49,409 nt of DNA. It comes from Gammaproteobacteria bacterium (GTDB lineage: Bacteria > Actinomycetota > Acidimicrobiia > Spongiisociales > UBA4744). Positions within the stretch are counted from its first letter, which is position 1. Every line of letters begins with the position of its first letter. Shown here in pieces: positions 41,624-49,409 of the stretch. A model generated the notes under the pieces. That model searched no databases and was not told where the DNA came from. It was given only the letters and a program-made list of their open reading frames with translations. The stretch is taken from assembly GCA_011682695.1 (NCBI GenBank), contig JAACED010000008.1, forward strand, positions 1-49,409. The letters run 5' to 3'. The position numbers were made by a program, and so were the translations under genes.

Positions 41624-42817
41624 TCAGCCGATGAGGAGGTCGGCCAGGCGACGAAGGCCCTCTTCGAGTTCCTCGTCGCCGAGCGCGTAGGAAAAGCGAC
41701 CGTATCCGGGTGCACCGAAGGCTTCGCCGGGGACGAACGCCACGAGCGCCTCCTCGAGGACGACTTCTGCGAGTTCGGCGGTGGTAGCCGAAACCTTTCC
41801 TCCGACGGGCCGATTCAAGAAGGCCTCGAGGGACGGAAAGGCGTAGAACGCGCCTTCCGGTTCGCGGATGCGGATCCCCGGGATATCCCGAAGCATGCGG
41901 TACATCGTGCGACGGCGACGGTCGAACGCTTCACGCATCGAAGTGACAGGCTCGAGGCCTCCCCGAAGTGCGGCGAGGGCCGCGGCTTGCGCGATGTTGC
42001 ATACGTTCGAAGTGGAGTGCGACTGCAGGTTGGAAGCCGCCGCGATGACGTCGGGGGGTCCGACCATCCATCCCACGCGCCATCCGGTCATGGCATAGGC
42101 CTTTGCAGTGCCGTTGATGGTCACGGCCCTGTCTCGAAGGTCGGGAACGGCTCCAGGCATCGATCGGTATTCGGCGTCTCCGTACACGAGGTGCTCGTAG
42201 ATGTCGTCGGTCACGACCCAGATGCCCTTCTCGGCCGCCCAACGTCCGATCGCCTCGACCTCCTCCGGGGGGTACACCGCGCCGCTCGGGTTCGAGGGGG
42301 AGACGAACAGGAGGATTTTCGTTTTCGGTGTCCATGCTGCTTCGAGTGAGTCGATGTCGACGCGGAACCCGCTTTCGATATCGGCTGTGATGGGGACGGT
42401 GATCCCGCCTGCGAGCTTGATCGCTTCGGGGTACGTGACCCAGTAGGGGGAAGGCAGCAGGACTTCGTCGCCAGGATCGAGCAGCGTCGCCATGGCCGCA
42501 AAGACGGCGTGCTTGGCTCCGTTGGTGATCAGCACCTGGCCGGCGGTCACCGGGAATCCCGCGTCACGGTTGGTCTTGTCGGCGACGGCCTCCCGGAGTT
42601 CTGGGAGTCCTGCAGCTGGTGAGTACTTGTGGTATTTCGGAGTGGCGCAGGCTTCGGCTGCTGCTTCCACGATGTACGAGGGAGTGGGAAAGTCGGGCTC
42701 ACCGGCTCCGAAACCGATGACGTCGTGCCCTGCTTCTCGCAACGCCCTCGCCTTCGCGCTGACAGCCAAGGTCTTCGACTCTGAGATGGATCCGATGCGA
42801 TGGGAGATTCTGCTCAT
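41624..42817 (-). CDS. aspC: Aspartate-type aminotransferase, class I
   Basis: 397 residues, fold type I PLP enzyme. It starts [23 protein letters not shown], then [36 protein letters not shown] and the PLP lysine in [16 protein letters not shown], ending in [14 protein letters not shown]. This is the Ib aspartate aminotransferase type, which often also accepts other amino acids. It is divergent from serC with 45 bases between starts, so the two may share a control region. Standard length. Confidence 0.92.
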   Translation of the reverse strand: MSRISHRIGSISESKTLAVSAKARALREAGHDVIGFGAGEPDFPTPSYIVEAAAEACATPKYHKYSPAAGLPELREAVADKTNRDAGFPVTAGQVLITNGAKHAVFAAMATLLDPGDEVLLPSPYWVTYPEAIKLAGGITVPITADIESGFRVDIDSLEAAWTPKTKILLFVSPSNPSGAVYPPEEVEAIGRWAAEKGIWVVTDDIYEHLVYGDAEYRSMPGAVPDLRDRAVTINGTAKAYAMTGWRVGWMVGPPDVIAAASNLQSHSTSNVCNIAQAAALAALRGGLEPVTSMREAFDRRRRTMYRMLRDIPGIRIREPEGAFYAFPSLEAFLNRPVGGKVSATTAELAEVVLEEALVAFVPGEAFGAPGYGRFSYALGDEELEEGLRRLADLLIG

Positions 42818-42862
42818 GTTCCGCTATGTTTGACGACTTCCCGAGACTTTAGTGAGTATGCC

Positions 42863-43960
42863 GTGAACATTCGGATTCCGAGTCATCTACTGCCCTCCGA
42901 CGGGAGATTCGGGTCGGGCCCGACGAAGGTTCGCCCGGAAGCCCTCGATGCGCTCGTCAGGATCGGCGCACGCTACGTGGGCACGTCACATCGACAGTCC
43001 GCAGTCCGCGATGTCGTACATCGCATCCGCTCGGGCCTGGCCGAACTGTTCTCGATTCCCGACGGGTACGAGGTCGTTCTCGGAAACGGAGGAGCAACGA
43101 CGTTTTGGGATGTGGCGGCATTCGGATTGATCGACCGAAGAAGCCAGCATCTCAGCTTCGGAGCGTTCAGTGCACGGTTCGCTTCCGTCGTCGCGGGGAT
43201 GCCGCATCTCGAGCCTCCCCAGGTGATCGAGTCGCCTCCCGGGACCCATCCGGTTCCGGAGCCGAATCCGGAGGTCGATTTCTACGCGCTGACGCACAAC
43301 GAGACATCGACAGGTGTCATGATGCCTCTGCTGCGTCCGGGCCCCGGCATCGTTGCGGTCGATGCCACGTCTGCTGCGGGAGCGCTTCCCGTGGACATGG
43401 AAACGGTCGATGCCTACTACTTCTCACCGCAGAAGGCATTCGGCGCCGATGGCGGACTCTGGGTCGCGCTGCTCTCTCCCGCCGCCATCGATCGAATCGA
43501 GCAGATCGCGGCGACAGGCAGAGCCTTGCCGCCGTCGCTGAATCTCGAGAGTGCGCTCCGCAACTCCAGACTCGACCAGACGTTGAACACGCCAAGTCTG
43601 ATCACGTTGTTCCTGCTCGAGACGCAGATCAACTGGATGATCGAACAGGGAGGCCTTTCCTGGGCGGTCGAGCGCTGTCGCTCCATGTCGTCGCTGGTGT
43701 ACGAGTGGGCAGATCGGGCTTCCTACGCCTCGGTGTTTGTCGAGGACCGAGCGATGCGGTCGCCGGTGACGGTGACGATCGACTTCACGGTGGATGTGGC
43801 TGCCGTGTCGAAGGCACTGCGGAGCAACGGCATCCTCGACACCGAGGCGTATCGCAAGCTCGGCAGGAATCAGCTGCGCATCGGTACGTGGCCGGCGACG
43901 GACCCCGCAGATGTCGAGGCGCTTCTCGCCAGCATCGAGTACGTCGTCGATCACCTCTGA
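42863..43960 (+). CDS. serC: Phosphoserine aminotransferase
   Basis: 365 residues from GTG 42863. It has the actinobacterial SerC start (RIPSHLLPSDGRFGSGPTKVRPEAL), GTSHRQSAVRD, the GNGGATTFWD loop and HNETSTGV. The PLP Lys is in YFSPQKAFGADGG, and the closing region is ILDTEAYRKLGRNQLRIGTWP. It makes phosphoserine from the product of SerA, which is encoded 30 kb away in the window. An in-frame ATG is not available near the N-terminus. Divergent from aspC. Confidence 0.93.
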   Translation: MNIRIPSHLLPSDGRFGSGPTKVRPEALDALVRIGARYVGTSHRQSAVRDVVHRIRSGLAELFSIPDGYEVVLGNGGATTFWDVAAFGLIDRRSQHLSFGAFSARFASVVAGMPHLEPPQVIESPPGTHPVPEPNPEVDFYALTHNETSTGVMMPLLRPGPGIVAVDATSAAGALPVDMETVDAYYFSPQKAFGADGGLWVALLSPAAIDRIEQIAATGRALPPSLNLESALRNSRLDQTLNTPSLITLFLLETQINWMIEQGGLSWAVERCRSMSSLVYEWADRASYASVFVEDRAMRSPVTVTIDFTVDVAAVSKALRSNGILDTEAYRKLGRNQLRIGTWPATDPADVEALLASIEYVVDHL

Positions 43961-43999
43961 GAGGTCGGTTTCGGCACGGCCGGCGGAGCACCGCAGACT

Positions 44000-44659
44000 T
44001 CAGATCTCCACATCGATGAGGGTCGCCGCCGGCCGGTACAACGTTCTCGAGAGGGGGGAGAGCACCGCCAGAGGATGGACGACGGGTACGACACGCGTCG
44101 CCCCCGCCTTTGCTCGAAGCGCGATGTCCGCCGCTCGAGCAGTCGTCCAGATTCGATTCCGGAACCGCGCCGTCGCAGGAATCAGGACCACAGACGCCTC
44201 TTCGGGCGGGGCGACCACGATCGGAAGCCGCAGATAGCCGAGTCCGCGGGCGATGGACGACCTGTCGACGAAGAGGTCCGTTTCCTGTGAGCTCCTGAAG
44301 GCTACGACTTCAAGGATCGACAAGGTGGCATCGCCGAGCGACAGGACCCCGAGCGAAGCGTCGTGGGCGAGGCGAAGACCGAGTTCCTGGGTCCAGGATG
44401 TGTCTCGAATCTTGCGCTCGACCTCGTCGAGCCCGACTTTCACGCGCCGCGGGTCCGGATCCAGCGCGGGCTCTGTGACAGCGAGCATAAGGGGGCTGTC
44501 CGCACGCCGCCGCCGCAGCTGCTGCACCGCAGCGAGTCCCTCGGCCCAGCCACGGTCGACGAGGGAGTGAATTGCCTCTGCGATGATTGCTGCGGTACCG
44601 AGAGGGTCCGCCCATTCATCTATCGACGCGGTATTCAGCGCTTCAATTGGATCGTTCAT
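44000..44659 (-). CDS. Uncharacterised protein, possible divergent IF-2B fold
   Basis: 219 residues, soluble, no signal. It starts MNDPIEALNTASIDEWADPL, has a helical first third, and then alternating strand and helix: LGVLSLGDATLSILEVV, GYLRLPIVVAPP, EASVVLIPATARFRNRIWTT and VVPVVHPLAVL. The order resembles that of the IF-2B-like protein at 36373, including a helical N-part, the G-x-T-L strand and the VVxxATA/VVSGADA segment. Sequence identity is low. I therefore call it unknown with a possible link. The ATG is 82 bases from the divergent pruA start. Confidence 0.7.
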   Translation of the reverse strand: MNDPIEALNTASIDEWADPLGTAAIIAEAIHSLVDRGWAEGLAAVQQLRRRRADSPLMLAVTEPALDPDPRRVKVGLDEVERKIRDTSWTQELGLRLAHDASLGVLSLGDATLSILEVVAFRSSQETDLFVDRSSIARGLGYLRLPIVVAPPEEASVVLIPATARFRNRIWTTARAADIALRAKAGATRVVPVVHPLAVLSPLSRTLYRPAATLIDVEI

Positions 44660-44741
44660 GGTGGAACGGAACCAAACCTACCTGCACAGATGAGCCCTGT
44701 GCCGATCGCGATAGGCTGGGGGTGCCAAAAAAGGAGGCGCA

Positions 44742-46292
44742 TTGTTCGAGCCGTACGTGAATGAGCCGTATTCAGACTTCTCCGACCCAGACAACGCAGC
44801 CGCCTACCAGGAGGCCCTTGGAGACGTTCGGGGTAAGTTCACGCACCATCCGCTGGTGATCGGTGGTGAGAAGGTGGTGACAGATCGAGAAATCGAGAGC
44901 CTGAACCCTGCACGTCCCGCCGAGGTCGTCGGCACGGTTTCGATGGCCGATGCCAAAACCGCCGAGCGTGCTCTCACCGCCGCGTGGGATGCCTATGCGA
45001 CATGGTCCCGACTCGGCGCCGATGAGCGGGCCCGGCACCTGGTCAAGCTCGCGGCGATCCTTCGCGATCGCAAGTATGAGTTCTCGGCGTGGGAGACGCT
45101 GGAGGCATCGAAGAACTGGCTGGAAGCCGAGGCCGATGTCGCCGAGGCCATCGATTTCTGCGAGTACTACGCGAGACAGGCCATCGAGCTTTCGAAACCC
45201 GTTCCGGTGTTCTCCTACCCCGGAGAGGAGAACGAGTCCCATCTGATTCCGATGGGCGCCGGTGTCGTGATCCCACCGTGGAACTTCCCACTCGCCATCC
45301 TGGCCGGAATGGCCGTGGGGCCGGTCGCCGCCGGGAACACGGTTGTTGTCAAACCGGCATCGACGACACCGGTCGTGGCAGCGATGTTCATGCAGGCCGT
45401 TGAGGATGCAGGCTTTCCTCCGGGCGTCATCAACTTCCTACCCGGCGCCGGGAGCGAAATCGGCGATGTCCTGGTCGATCATCCGAGGACTCGCTTCATC
45501 AACTTCACAGGATCTATGGAGGTGGGGCTGCGGATCGGTGAACGGGCCGCCGTCGTGCACGAAGGGCAACTTTGGCTCAAGAGGGCCTACATGGAGATGG
45601 GCGGAAAGGATGCACTCGTCGTCGATGAGACCGCCGACCTCGACGCGGCTGCCGCTGCTGCGGTTACGAGTGCGTACGGATTCCAGGGCCAGAAGTGTTC
45701 GGCACTGTCGAGGCTGATCGTGGTCGAGGACGTCTACGACGCGGTACTCGACAGAGTCGTCGAAGCAGTAGCGGCGCTGCCGGTGGGTCCTGCAGAAGAC
45801 AATGTGCGAGTCAACGCGGTGATCAGCGCCGCTCAGCGGCGCAACATCCTCGCCGATATCGACCGGGGCAGAAGCGAAGCCAAGTTACTGACCGGTGGAG
45901 ATCCCGTGGATCTCGACGATGGCTACTACATCCAACCGACCGTATTCGCGGACGTCGCTCCGGATGCATACATCGCACAGCATGAGATCTTCGGACCCGT
46001 GCTGTCGGTTCTTCGCGCCACGAACTTCGACCAGGCCGTGCAGATCTTCAACGGTACGCAGTACGGCCTGACGGGAGGCTTGTTCTCGGCACGTCGGGAC
46101 CGCATCGAACGTGCGCGCCAGGAGTTTCATGTGGGGAACCTGTACATCAACCGCAAGATCACCGGCGCCCTGGTCGGAGTCCAGCCGTTCGGCGGCTTCA
46201 ACATGTCCGGCTCGAACGCGAAGGCCGGGGGACCCGGTTACCTGCGTCTGTTCATGGAGATGAAGACGGTTACCGAACGCTGGCTCGTCTAG
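44742..46292 (+). CDS. pruA: L-glutamate gamma-semialdehyde (P5C) dehydrogenase
   Basis: 516 residues, free-standing RocA/PruA type. N181 is in [23 protein letters not shown] marks the coenzyme site, E285 is in MEMGGKDA and the nucleophile C319 is in [19 protein letters not shown] and the C-terminal [18 protein letters not shown] are typical. It finishes proline breakdown to glutamate. The start is TTG, with AAGGAGG four bases upstream; a TAGGCT box lies at 44712-44717. No proline dehydrogenase is nearby. A strong hairpin follows the gene. Confidence 0.94.
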   Translation: MFEPYVNEPYSDFSDPDNAAAYQEALGDVRGKFTHHPLVIGGEKVVTDREIESLNPARPAEVVGTVSMADAKTAERALTAAWDAYATWSRLGADERARHLVKLAAILRDRKYEFSAWETLEASKNWLEAEADVAEAIDFCEYYARQAIELSKPVPVFSYPGEENESHLIPMGAGVVIPPWNFPLAILAGMAVGPVAAGNTVVVKPASTTPVVAAMFMQAVEDAGFPPGVINFLPGAGSEIGDVLVDHPRTRFINFTGSMEVGLRIGERAAVVHEGQLWLKRAYMEMGGKDALVVDETADLDAAAAAAVTSAYGFQGQKCSALSRLIVVEDVYDAVLDRVVEAVAALPVGPAEDNVRVNAVISAAQRRNILADIDRGRSEAKLLTGGDPVDLDDGYYIQPTVFADVAPDAYIAQHEIFGPVLSVLRATNFDQAVQIFNGTQYGLTGGLFSARRDRIERARQEFHVGNLYINRKITGALVGVQPFGGFNMSGSNAKAGGPGYLRLFMEMKTVTERWLV

Positions 46293-46294
46293 CC

Positions 46295-46324
46295 GGGAGG
46301 GGTGCACGACCGTGCACCCCTCCC
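46295..46324 (+). terminator. Bidirectional hairpin after pruA
   Basis: Perfect 14-base inverted repeat GGGAGGGGTGCACG / CGTGCACCCCTCCC with only AC between. It starts three bases after the pruA stop and ends ten bases before the end of the convergent MT0933-like gene. It should serve both. Confidence 0.75.
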
Positions 46325-46334
46325 TCCAAGATTC

Positions 46335-46679
46335 TCAGCCTTCGGTGGCGTCTTCTGCATCACCGGCGGCTTCTTCTGTCGCGGCGCCTTCTTCGGTGCC
46401 GGCACCGCGCAACTCGCCCATCCTGTCTTCGACTTTCTCGCGGACGTCTCCGGCGACGTCTTTTGCCTTGTCGAAGGCTTCCGCTGCAGCGTCTTTTGCC
46501 TTGTCCACCATCGGCGCGGCTTTCTCACCGAGGTCTTCCGCCATTTCCTTGGCCTTGTCCACCATCGGCGCGGCTTTCTCACCGAGGTCTTCCGCCAATT
46601 CCTTGGCCTTGTCTGCAGCTTCGACAGCCTGCTCTTTTGCCTTTCCAAACAGGCCCTTGAGTGTGTCCGCGAATCCCAT
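46335..46679 (-). CDS. MT0933-like helical repeat protein
   Basis: 114 residues beginning MGFADTLKGLFGKAKEQAVE, rich in Ala, Lys and Glu. The repeats GEKAAPMVDKAKE, FDKAKDVAGDV and VREKVEDRMGEL form a long amphipathic helix. It ends in an acidic Gly/Ala/Glu tail. Small actinobacterial proteins of this kind are annotated as MT0933-like antitoxins, but no toxin gene accompanies this one. ATG 46679 follows GAGGAGAACGGT. It is probably cytoplasmic or peripheral; the real role is unknown. Contains an internal 54-base duplication. Confidence 0.8.
   Translation of the reverse strand: MGFADTLKGLFGKAKEQAVEAADKAKELAEDLGEKAAPMVDKAKEMAEDLGEKAAPMVDKAKDAAAEAFDKAKDVAGDVREKVEDRMGELRGAGTEEGAATEEAAGDAEDATEG
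46501..46608 (-). repeat. 54-base tandem duplication inside the MT0933-like gene
   Basis: 46501-46554 and 46555-46608 differ at one base. Each copy encodes 18 residues (AEDLGEKAAPMVDKAKEM-type). The near identity implies a recent duplication or ongoing gene conversion. Confidence 0.9.
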
Positions 46680-46698
46680 ACCGTTCTCCTCTCTGGCT

Positions 46699-47490
46699 CT
46701 ACTGAGGAGAATACGTGATGGAGAAGACAAGTGCTCCCGAATCATCGAACAGAATGACTATGTCCCCTTCGTTGTTCCAGATCGGACCGTCGGCACACCA
46801 GTAGAGGTCTTGGGAGCCATCCACCCCGCAACCGGTATGTACGGTGACGCCGGCACCGGGAAGAAGCTCGAAGCCGGCCGGGAACACGAACCGGTGAACG
46901 GTAGAACCGTCTCTGAGTGTCCATCCCGAGAGGTCGATGGGTGACTCCTGGTTGTTGTGCAGTGTCACGGTCTCCTGGTTGAGGTGTTGGCCGTCGGGGC
47001 CCGGAGGATCGAACGAAATGCGGCCGATGTCGACGATGGCCGACGGTTCTGTTCCACAAGCTGAAGGAGCCCACATGCCCGTGTGCGCCGCTCTGGAACG
47101 CTGCATCGCCTGCTCGAGGTCAGGTTGATGGGCGGTGTTGGGAGGATAGGGCCGGGCCAGAGCAAAGCCGTTCTCTACGAGGTCTTGATTGGTGAACATC
47201 CCCTCCACGTAGACGTACGCGAGAAGCCGATCGTATTGGTCGAAGGGTTCTGCGTCGGTGACCAGGGTCACCGTTCGTGCATCGACCATGTGACGTAGCG
47301 CTTGGGTGGCTTGGGCTCCGTAGCACTCGTCGTGCTCCGGAGCGTTGATGCCGATCAGGCGGACCGTGACCTCGTCTGCTCCCTGTCGGACGACCAGGGT
47401 GTCGCCGTCGATGACGCGAAGGACGGTTGCCCCCTGCTGTGTGGCACATGCCGCGAGCACCAGCAGGATCGGCACGAGCAATTTCCTCAT
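46699..47490 (-). CDS. Lipoprotein with staphylococcal-nuclease and lamin-tail domains
   Basis: 263 residues. The lipobox is LAAC with C15, so it is anchored outside the cell. The SNase domain (about 20-140) carries R44 in VRLIGINAPEHDE, E52 and R88 in DQYDRLLAYV, matching the Arg-Glu-Arg catalytic set. A lamin-tail (LTD) beta domain follows (about 150-263: VTLHNNQESPIDLSGWTLRD, NNEGDIVILFDDSG). It probably degrades extracellular nucleic acid; the tail may bind surfaces or DNA. ATG 47490 is chosen because a TACCAT box lies seven bases upstream and a lipoprotein signal starts there. Confidence 0.88.
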   Translation of the reverse strand: MRKLLVPILLVLAACATQQGATVLRVIDGDTLVVRQGADEVTVRLIGINAPEHDECYGAQATQALRHMVDARTVTLVTDAEPFDQYDRLLAYVYVEGMFTNQDLVENGFALARPYPPNTAHQPDLEQAMQRSRAAHTGMWAPSACGTEPSAIVDIGRISFDPPGPDGQHLNQETVTLHNNQESPIDLSGWTLRDGSTVHRFVFPAGFELLPGAGVTVHTGCGVDGSQDLYWCADGPIWNNEGDIVILFDDSGALVFSITYSPQ

Positions 47491-47497
47491 GGCAGAG

Positions 47498-47503
47498 ATG
47501 GTA
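47498..47503 (-). promoter_or_regulatory. -10 box of the nuclease lipoprotein
   Basis: TACCAT on the minus strand, seven bases before the ATG at 47490. Confidence 0.45.
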
Positions 47504-47520
47504 CGAGCCGGGGGTGACAG

Positions 47521-47526
47521 TATCGT
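47521..47526 (+). promoter_or_regulatory. -10 box of the alpha/beta hydrolase
   Basis: TATCGT ends six bases before ATG 47533. With the box at 47498-47503 it makes a divergent promoter pair within 42 bases. Confidence 0.45.
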
Positions 47527-47532
47527 GGTCAT

Positions 47533-48303
47533 ATGCAGTATCGAGATATCGCAGGGCAATCGATGGCCTTCCATGAGCGAGGGCAAGGTCCCCTCGCCGT
47601 ATTCGTCCACGGGTTTCCTCTCGACCACCGGATGTGGCTGGATCAGGTGGAGGCATTGTCGCCGGTGCGGCGATGCGTCGCGCTCGATCTCCCCGGCTTC
47701 GGCAGGTCTGATCCGCTGCGTGAGCGGGTCCTTACGATGAGCCGGATCGCAGACGACATCGCCGAGTTCATCGGCGACCGACAGGCCGACGTCGTTGCGC
47801 TGTCCATGGGCGGCTACGCGGCGCTTGCGCTGTGGGAGCGACATCCGCAGGTGATCCGTTCGCTGTCGTTGTTCGACACGAGATCGGGCGAGGACAGCGA
47901 AGAGGGGAGAGCGGGGCGAAGGCTCATGGCCGAGCAGGTCGCCGACAGGGGCATGGGTGCATTGGTCGATGGTCTGGTCGAGAGGCTGCTCGCTCCAGGC
48001 GCCTCGGTCGTTGTGCGAGCACGGCTGCGAGGCATGATCGAGTCGGCTGCTCCTGAGACGGTCGTGGCTGCGCTCGAAGGCATGGTTCGCAGGCCCGACC
48101 GTACCGATCTCCTCGCGACCATTACCGTCCCGACCCTGGTGCTGGTCGGGCAGGAGGATCAGCCGACACCACCGGCGGTCGCCGAAGCGATGGCGACGCG
48201 GATACCGGGCTCCACACTGGTCACCGTCCCCGGAGCAGGACACCTGACGCCGGTGGAAGCTCCAGAGCAGGTCAACGATGCCCTCAGGGAGTTCTGGACC
48301 TGA
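47533..48303 (+). CDS. Alpha/beta hydrolase
   Basis: 256 residues. The oxyanion-hole segment is FVHGFPLDHRMW, the nucleophile elbow ALSMGGYAA has S91, the acid is D209 in VGQEDQPTP and the base is H237 in GAGHLTPVE. All three catalytic residues are present. DLPGFGRSDP is typical of the esterase, haloperoxidase and 3-oxoadipate enol-lactonase group. The substrate is not predictable. Leaderless start suggested by a TATCGT box. The next gene starts about 60 bases downstream on the same strand. Confidence 0.9.
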   Translation: MQYRDIAGQSMAFHERGQGPLAVFVHGFPLDHRMWLDQVEALSPVRRCVALDLPGFGRSDPLRERVLTMSRIADDIAEFIGDRQADVVALSMGGYAALALWERHPQVIRSLSLFDTRSGEDSEEGRAGRRLMAEQVADRGMGALVDGLVERLLAPGASVVVRARLRGMIESAAPETVVAALEGMVRRPDRTDLLATITVPTLVLVGQEDQPTPPAVAEAMATRIPGSTLVTVPGAGHLTPVEAPEQVNDALREFWT

Positions 48304-48364
48304 AACCTCGTCCAGGCATGATCAGGATAGGATCAGGGTACGTGCAGCACAGACGGATCAAGTG

Positions 48365-49276
48365 ATGGGGCATCGGCAGCAGCCCGGCGAGGCGCGGAGC
48401 AACGGGCCGGAGCTGTGGACGGTACTGTGGACGCGCGGCGATGGCTGCGAGGAGCTCGCGGGGATTCTCGGAGAGCCGGTGTTCGCAGAGGGGAACCTGC
48501 GAGAGAGGTGCATCGAGGCCAGGGCGGATCTCGTCGTGCAGCGTCGACTGACGTCGTTCGACCTCGTCGATTCCGTCGCTTCGAACCAGTTCGATGTCAA
48601 ACAAGTGACCTCTGTGATGGCCGCGATCGGCGGGGGGCCGCACTCGCTGCTCGCAGGGAGAGTGGCCCAACAGGTTGCCGTGTCGCTTGGCGTTCCCGGG
48701 TCGTTGGTCTCGGCCGCCCGCAACACGCCTGAGGATCTCTCCATCCGGGAGAATCTCGACTGGATCGGTGAGCACGTGCCGGCGCTCGAACGTCGCCTGG
48801 AGCAGGTCACCAGTGCGGGTGGACTGCTGTCGACCCTGGACGACGGAGCGCTGCTCGTACTGGGAGCCCCTGGGGGCTCATGGATGCAACGGCAGTTCTT
48901 CGGACCAGGCCGCCAGCTGATCCACGCGGCACCTGGAGGGATCGTCGTCGTGCGCAGCTCCCCCCGGCGCTGTTTCCAGGCCGCGGAGTCGGCAATGGCG
49001 ATCGCACCGTGGCTGTCCGTATCCGAGGCGGTAAAACTCGGCGGTCCCCCCGTCGTTCCTGTTGCGGCTCACGGCAGCCTCGTCGGTCTGTTTCGTCTCG
49101 AAAGCGCTCGCGACGCAATAGGGGAAACGACCGTGCAGGACGTGATGGAAGAGCCCGTGTTCCTCGCCGTCGATGATCCGGTCGACGCTGCAAGCGACCT
49201 CGGCTCATTCTTCGACGGTGCGCCGGTCCCGATCGTGGATCACGACGGCCGGCTCGTCGGCGTCCTTCCTATCTGA
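48365..49276 (+). CDS. Two-part protein: USP-like domain plus CBS-like region
   Basis: 303 residues. The first 190 residues end with LLSTLDDGALLVLGAPGGSW and then LIHAAPGGIVVVRSSPR, the pattern of the UspA C-terminal nucleotide loop and last strand. The remaining about 110 residues (SVSEAVKLGGPPVVPVAAHG and TVQDVMEEPVFLAVDDPVDA, ending VPIVDHDGRLVGVLPI) look like a CBS pair. Such fusions suggest an adenine-nucleotide sensor. The GxxGxG-type loop is altered (GAPGGS), so binding is uncertain. ATG 48365 is taken; GTG 48362 is just before. No clear Shine-Dalgarno. Confidence 0.72.
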   Translation: MGHRQQPGEARSNGPELWTVLWTRGDGCEELAGILGEPVFAEGNLRERCIEARADLVVQRRLTSFDLVDSVASNQFDVKQVTSVMAAIGGGPHSLLAGRVAQQVAVSLGVPGSLVSAARNTPEDLSIRENLDWIGEHVPALERRLEQVTSAGGLLSTLDDGALLVLGAPGGSWMQRQFFGPGRQLIHAAPGGIVVVRSSPRRCFQAAESAMAIAPWLSVSEAVKLGGPPVVPVAAHGSLVGLFRLESARDAIGETTVQDVMEEPVFLAVDDPVDAASDLGSFFDGAPVPIVDHDGRLVGVLPI

Positions 49277-49277
49277 G

Positions 49278-49409
49278 CTACGGTCTCGTGGCGGCTTGAC
49301 GAGCTTTGCGCGCCGCGACGTTGACAGGCTCCCACACTCCTGAGAACGGCGGCGAGTAGGACAGATCGACATACTCCAGCTCATCGGCGGTCATCCCGGT
49401 CCACAAGGC
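49278..49409 (-). CDS. C-terminal end of FAD-dependent pyridine nucleotide-disulfide oxidoreductase
   Basis: Partial gene running off the window. The visible 43 residues contain MTADELEYVDLSYSPPFSGV followed by WEPVNVAARKARQAA. This is the closing motif of CoA-disulfide reductase / NADH oxidase-type flavoproteins (DLxYxPPFSxVWDPVxxAA), in which the dimerisation domain supplies residues to the partner active site. The catalytic Cys and nucleotide domains are outside the window, so the exact enzyme cannot be named. It is convergent with the USP-CBS gene. Confidence 0.75.
   Translation of the reverse strand, partial: ALWTGMTADELEYVDLSYSPPFSGVWEPVNVAARKARQAATRP

Noticed and set aside
48328-48344. 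Leaderless start GTG 48342 after a TAGGAT box
   Set aside because: Spacing fits the box rule, but this GTG is out of frame with the USP-CBS gene. The box may still be its promoter with a short leader.
1-49409. CRISPR array, prophage, insertion sequence or integrase
   Set aside because: No regularly spaced repeats, transposase, integrase or phage structural genes were seen. The Cas4-like nuclease at 29469 has no cas partners.

Overview
The window is a piece of a high-GC bacterial chromosome, almost fully coding, with housekeeping genes on both strands and no phage, transposon, integrase or CRISPR. Several features point to Actinomycetota, possibly a lineage near Acidimicrobiia. These are cofactor F420 genes (cofC, an LLM-family oxidoreductase, a Ddn-like protein), an actinobacterial-type ArsC, an MT0933-like protein, tandem dynamin-like GTPases, frequent GTG starts and many apparently leaderless transcripts. 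The class is inferred from gene content; no 16S gene is present.

Layout. 0-2.3 kb: dodecin and glycogen synthase (minus), then a thiol-dependent arsenate reductase. 2.3-10.5 kb: gatCAB plus a HAD phosphatase, then a tungstate-type ABC transporter (tupBCA) headed by a 46-residue membrane protein, a large hairpin, and a 58-residue membrane protein overlapping an aldehyde dehydrogenase. 10.5-15.9 kb: universal stress protein, serA, Ddn-like protein, pgpA, ilvE, an unknown gene and an FAH-family enzyme. 15.9-20 kb: gltX, tRNA-Glu(TTC), two peptide-type ABC permeases without partners, tRNA-Gln(CTG), tRNA-Glu(CTC). 20-27.4 kb: cold shock protein with a small helical partner, DEDDh exonuclease, an SDR lacking the catalytic Tyr, a lone MsmK-type ATPase, cofC, an LLM oxidoreductase, pyruvate kinase and an Nfu_N-like protein. 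27.5-30.9 kb: a VanW-family envelope protein, a RecB-like nuclease with a Cys cluster, and a Thr-rich membrane-anchored protein. 30.9-37.2 kb: a five-gene unit of response regulator, histidine kinase, two dynamin-like GTPases and an IF-2B-like protein. 37.2-49.4 kb: lipid kinase, a degenerate ADP-ribosylglycohydrolase homologue, MFS transporter, an ADH lacking one zinc ligand, aspC/serC, an unknown protein that may be a second IF-2B-like paralogue, pruA, an MT0933-like protein, a nuclease/lamin-tail lipoprotein, an alpha/beta hydrolase, a USP-CBS fusion and the end of a disulfide reductase gene.

How the genes work together. gatCAB, gltX, tRNA-Gln and two tRNA-Glu genes together supply the indirect route to Gln-tRNA(Gln). 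serA and serC belong to serine synthesis; ilvE, aspC and pruA to amino-acid metabolism. The signalling/GTPase operon at 31-37 kb is the best candidate for a poorly described system, probably in envelope or membrane remodelling. A recurrent TANNNT box 6-8 bases before start codons suggests that about half of the transcription units begin with leaderless mRNAs.
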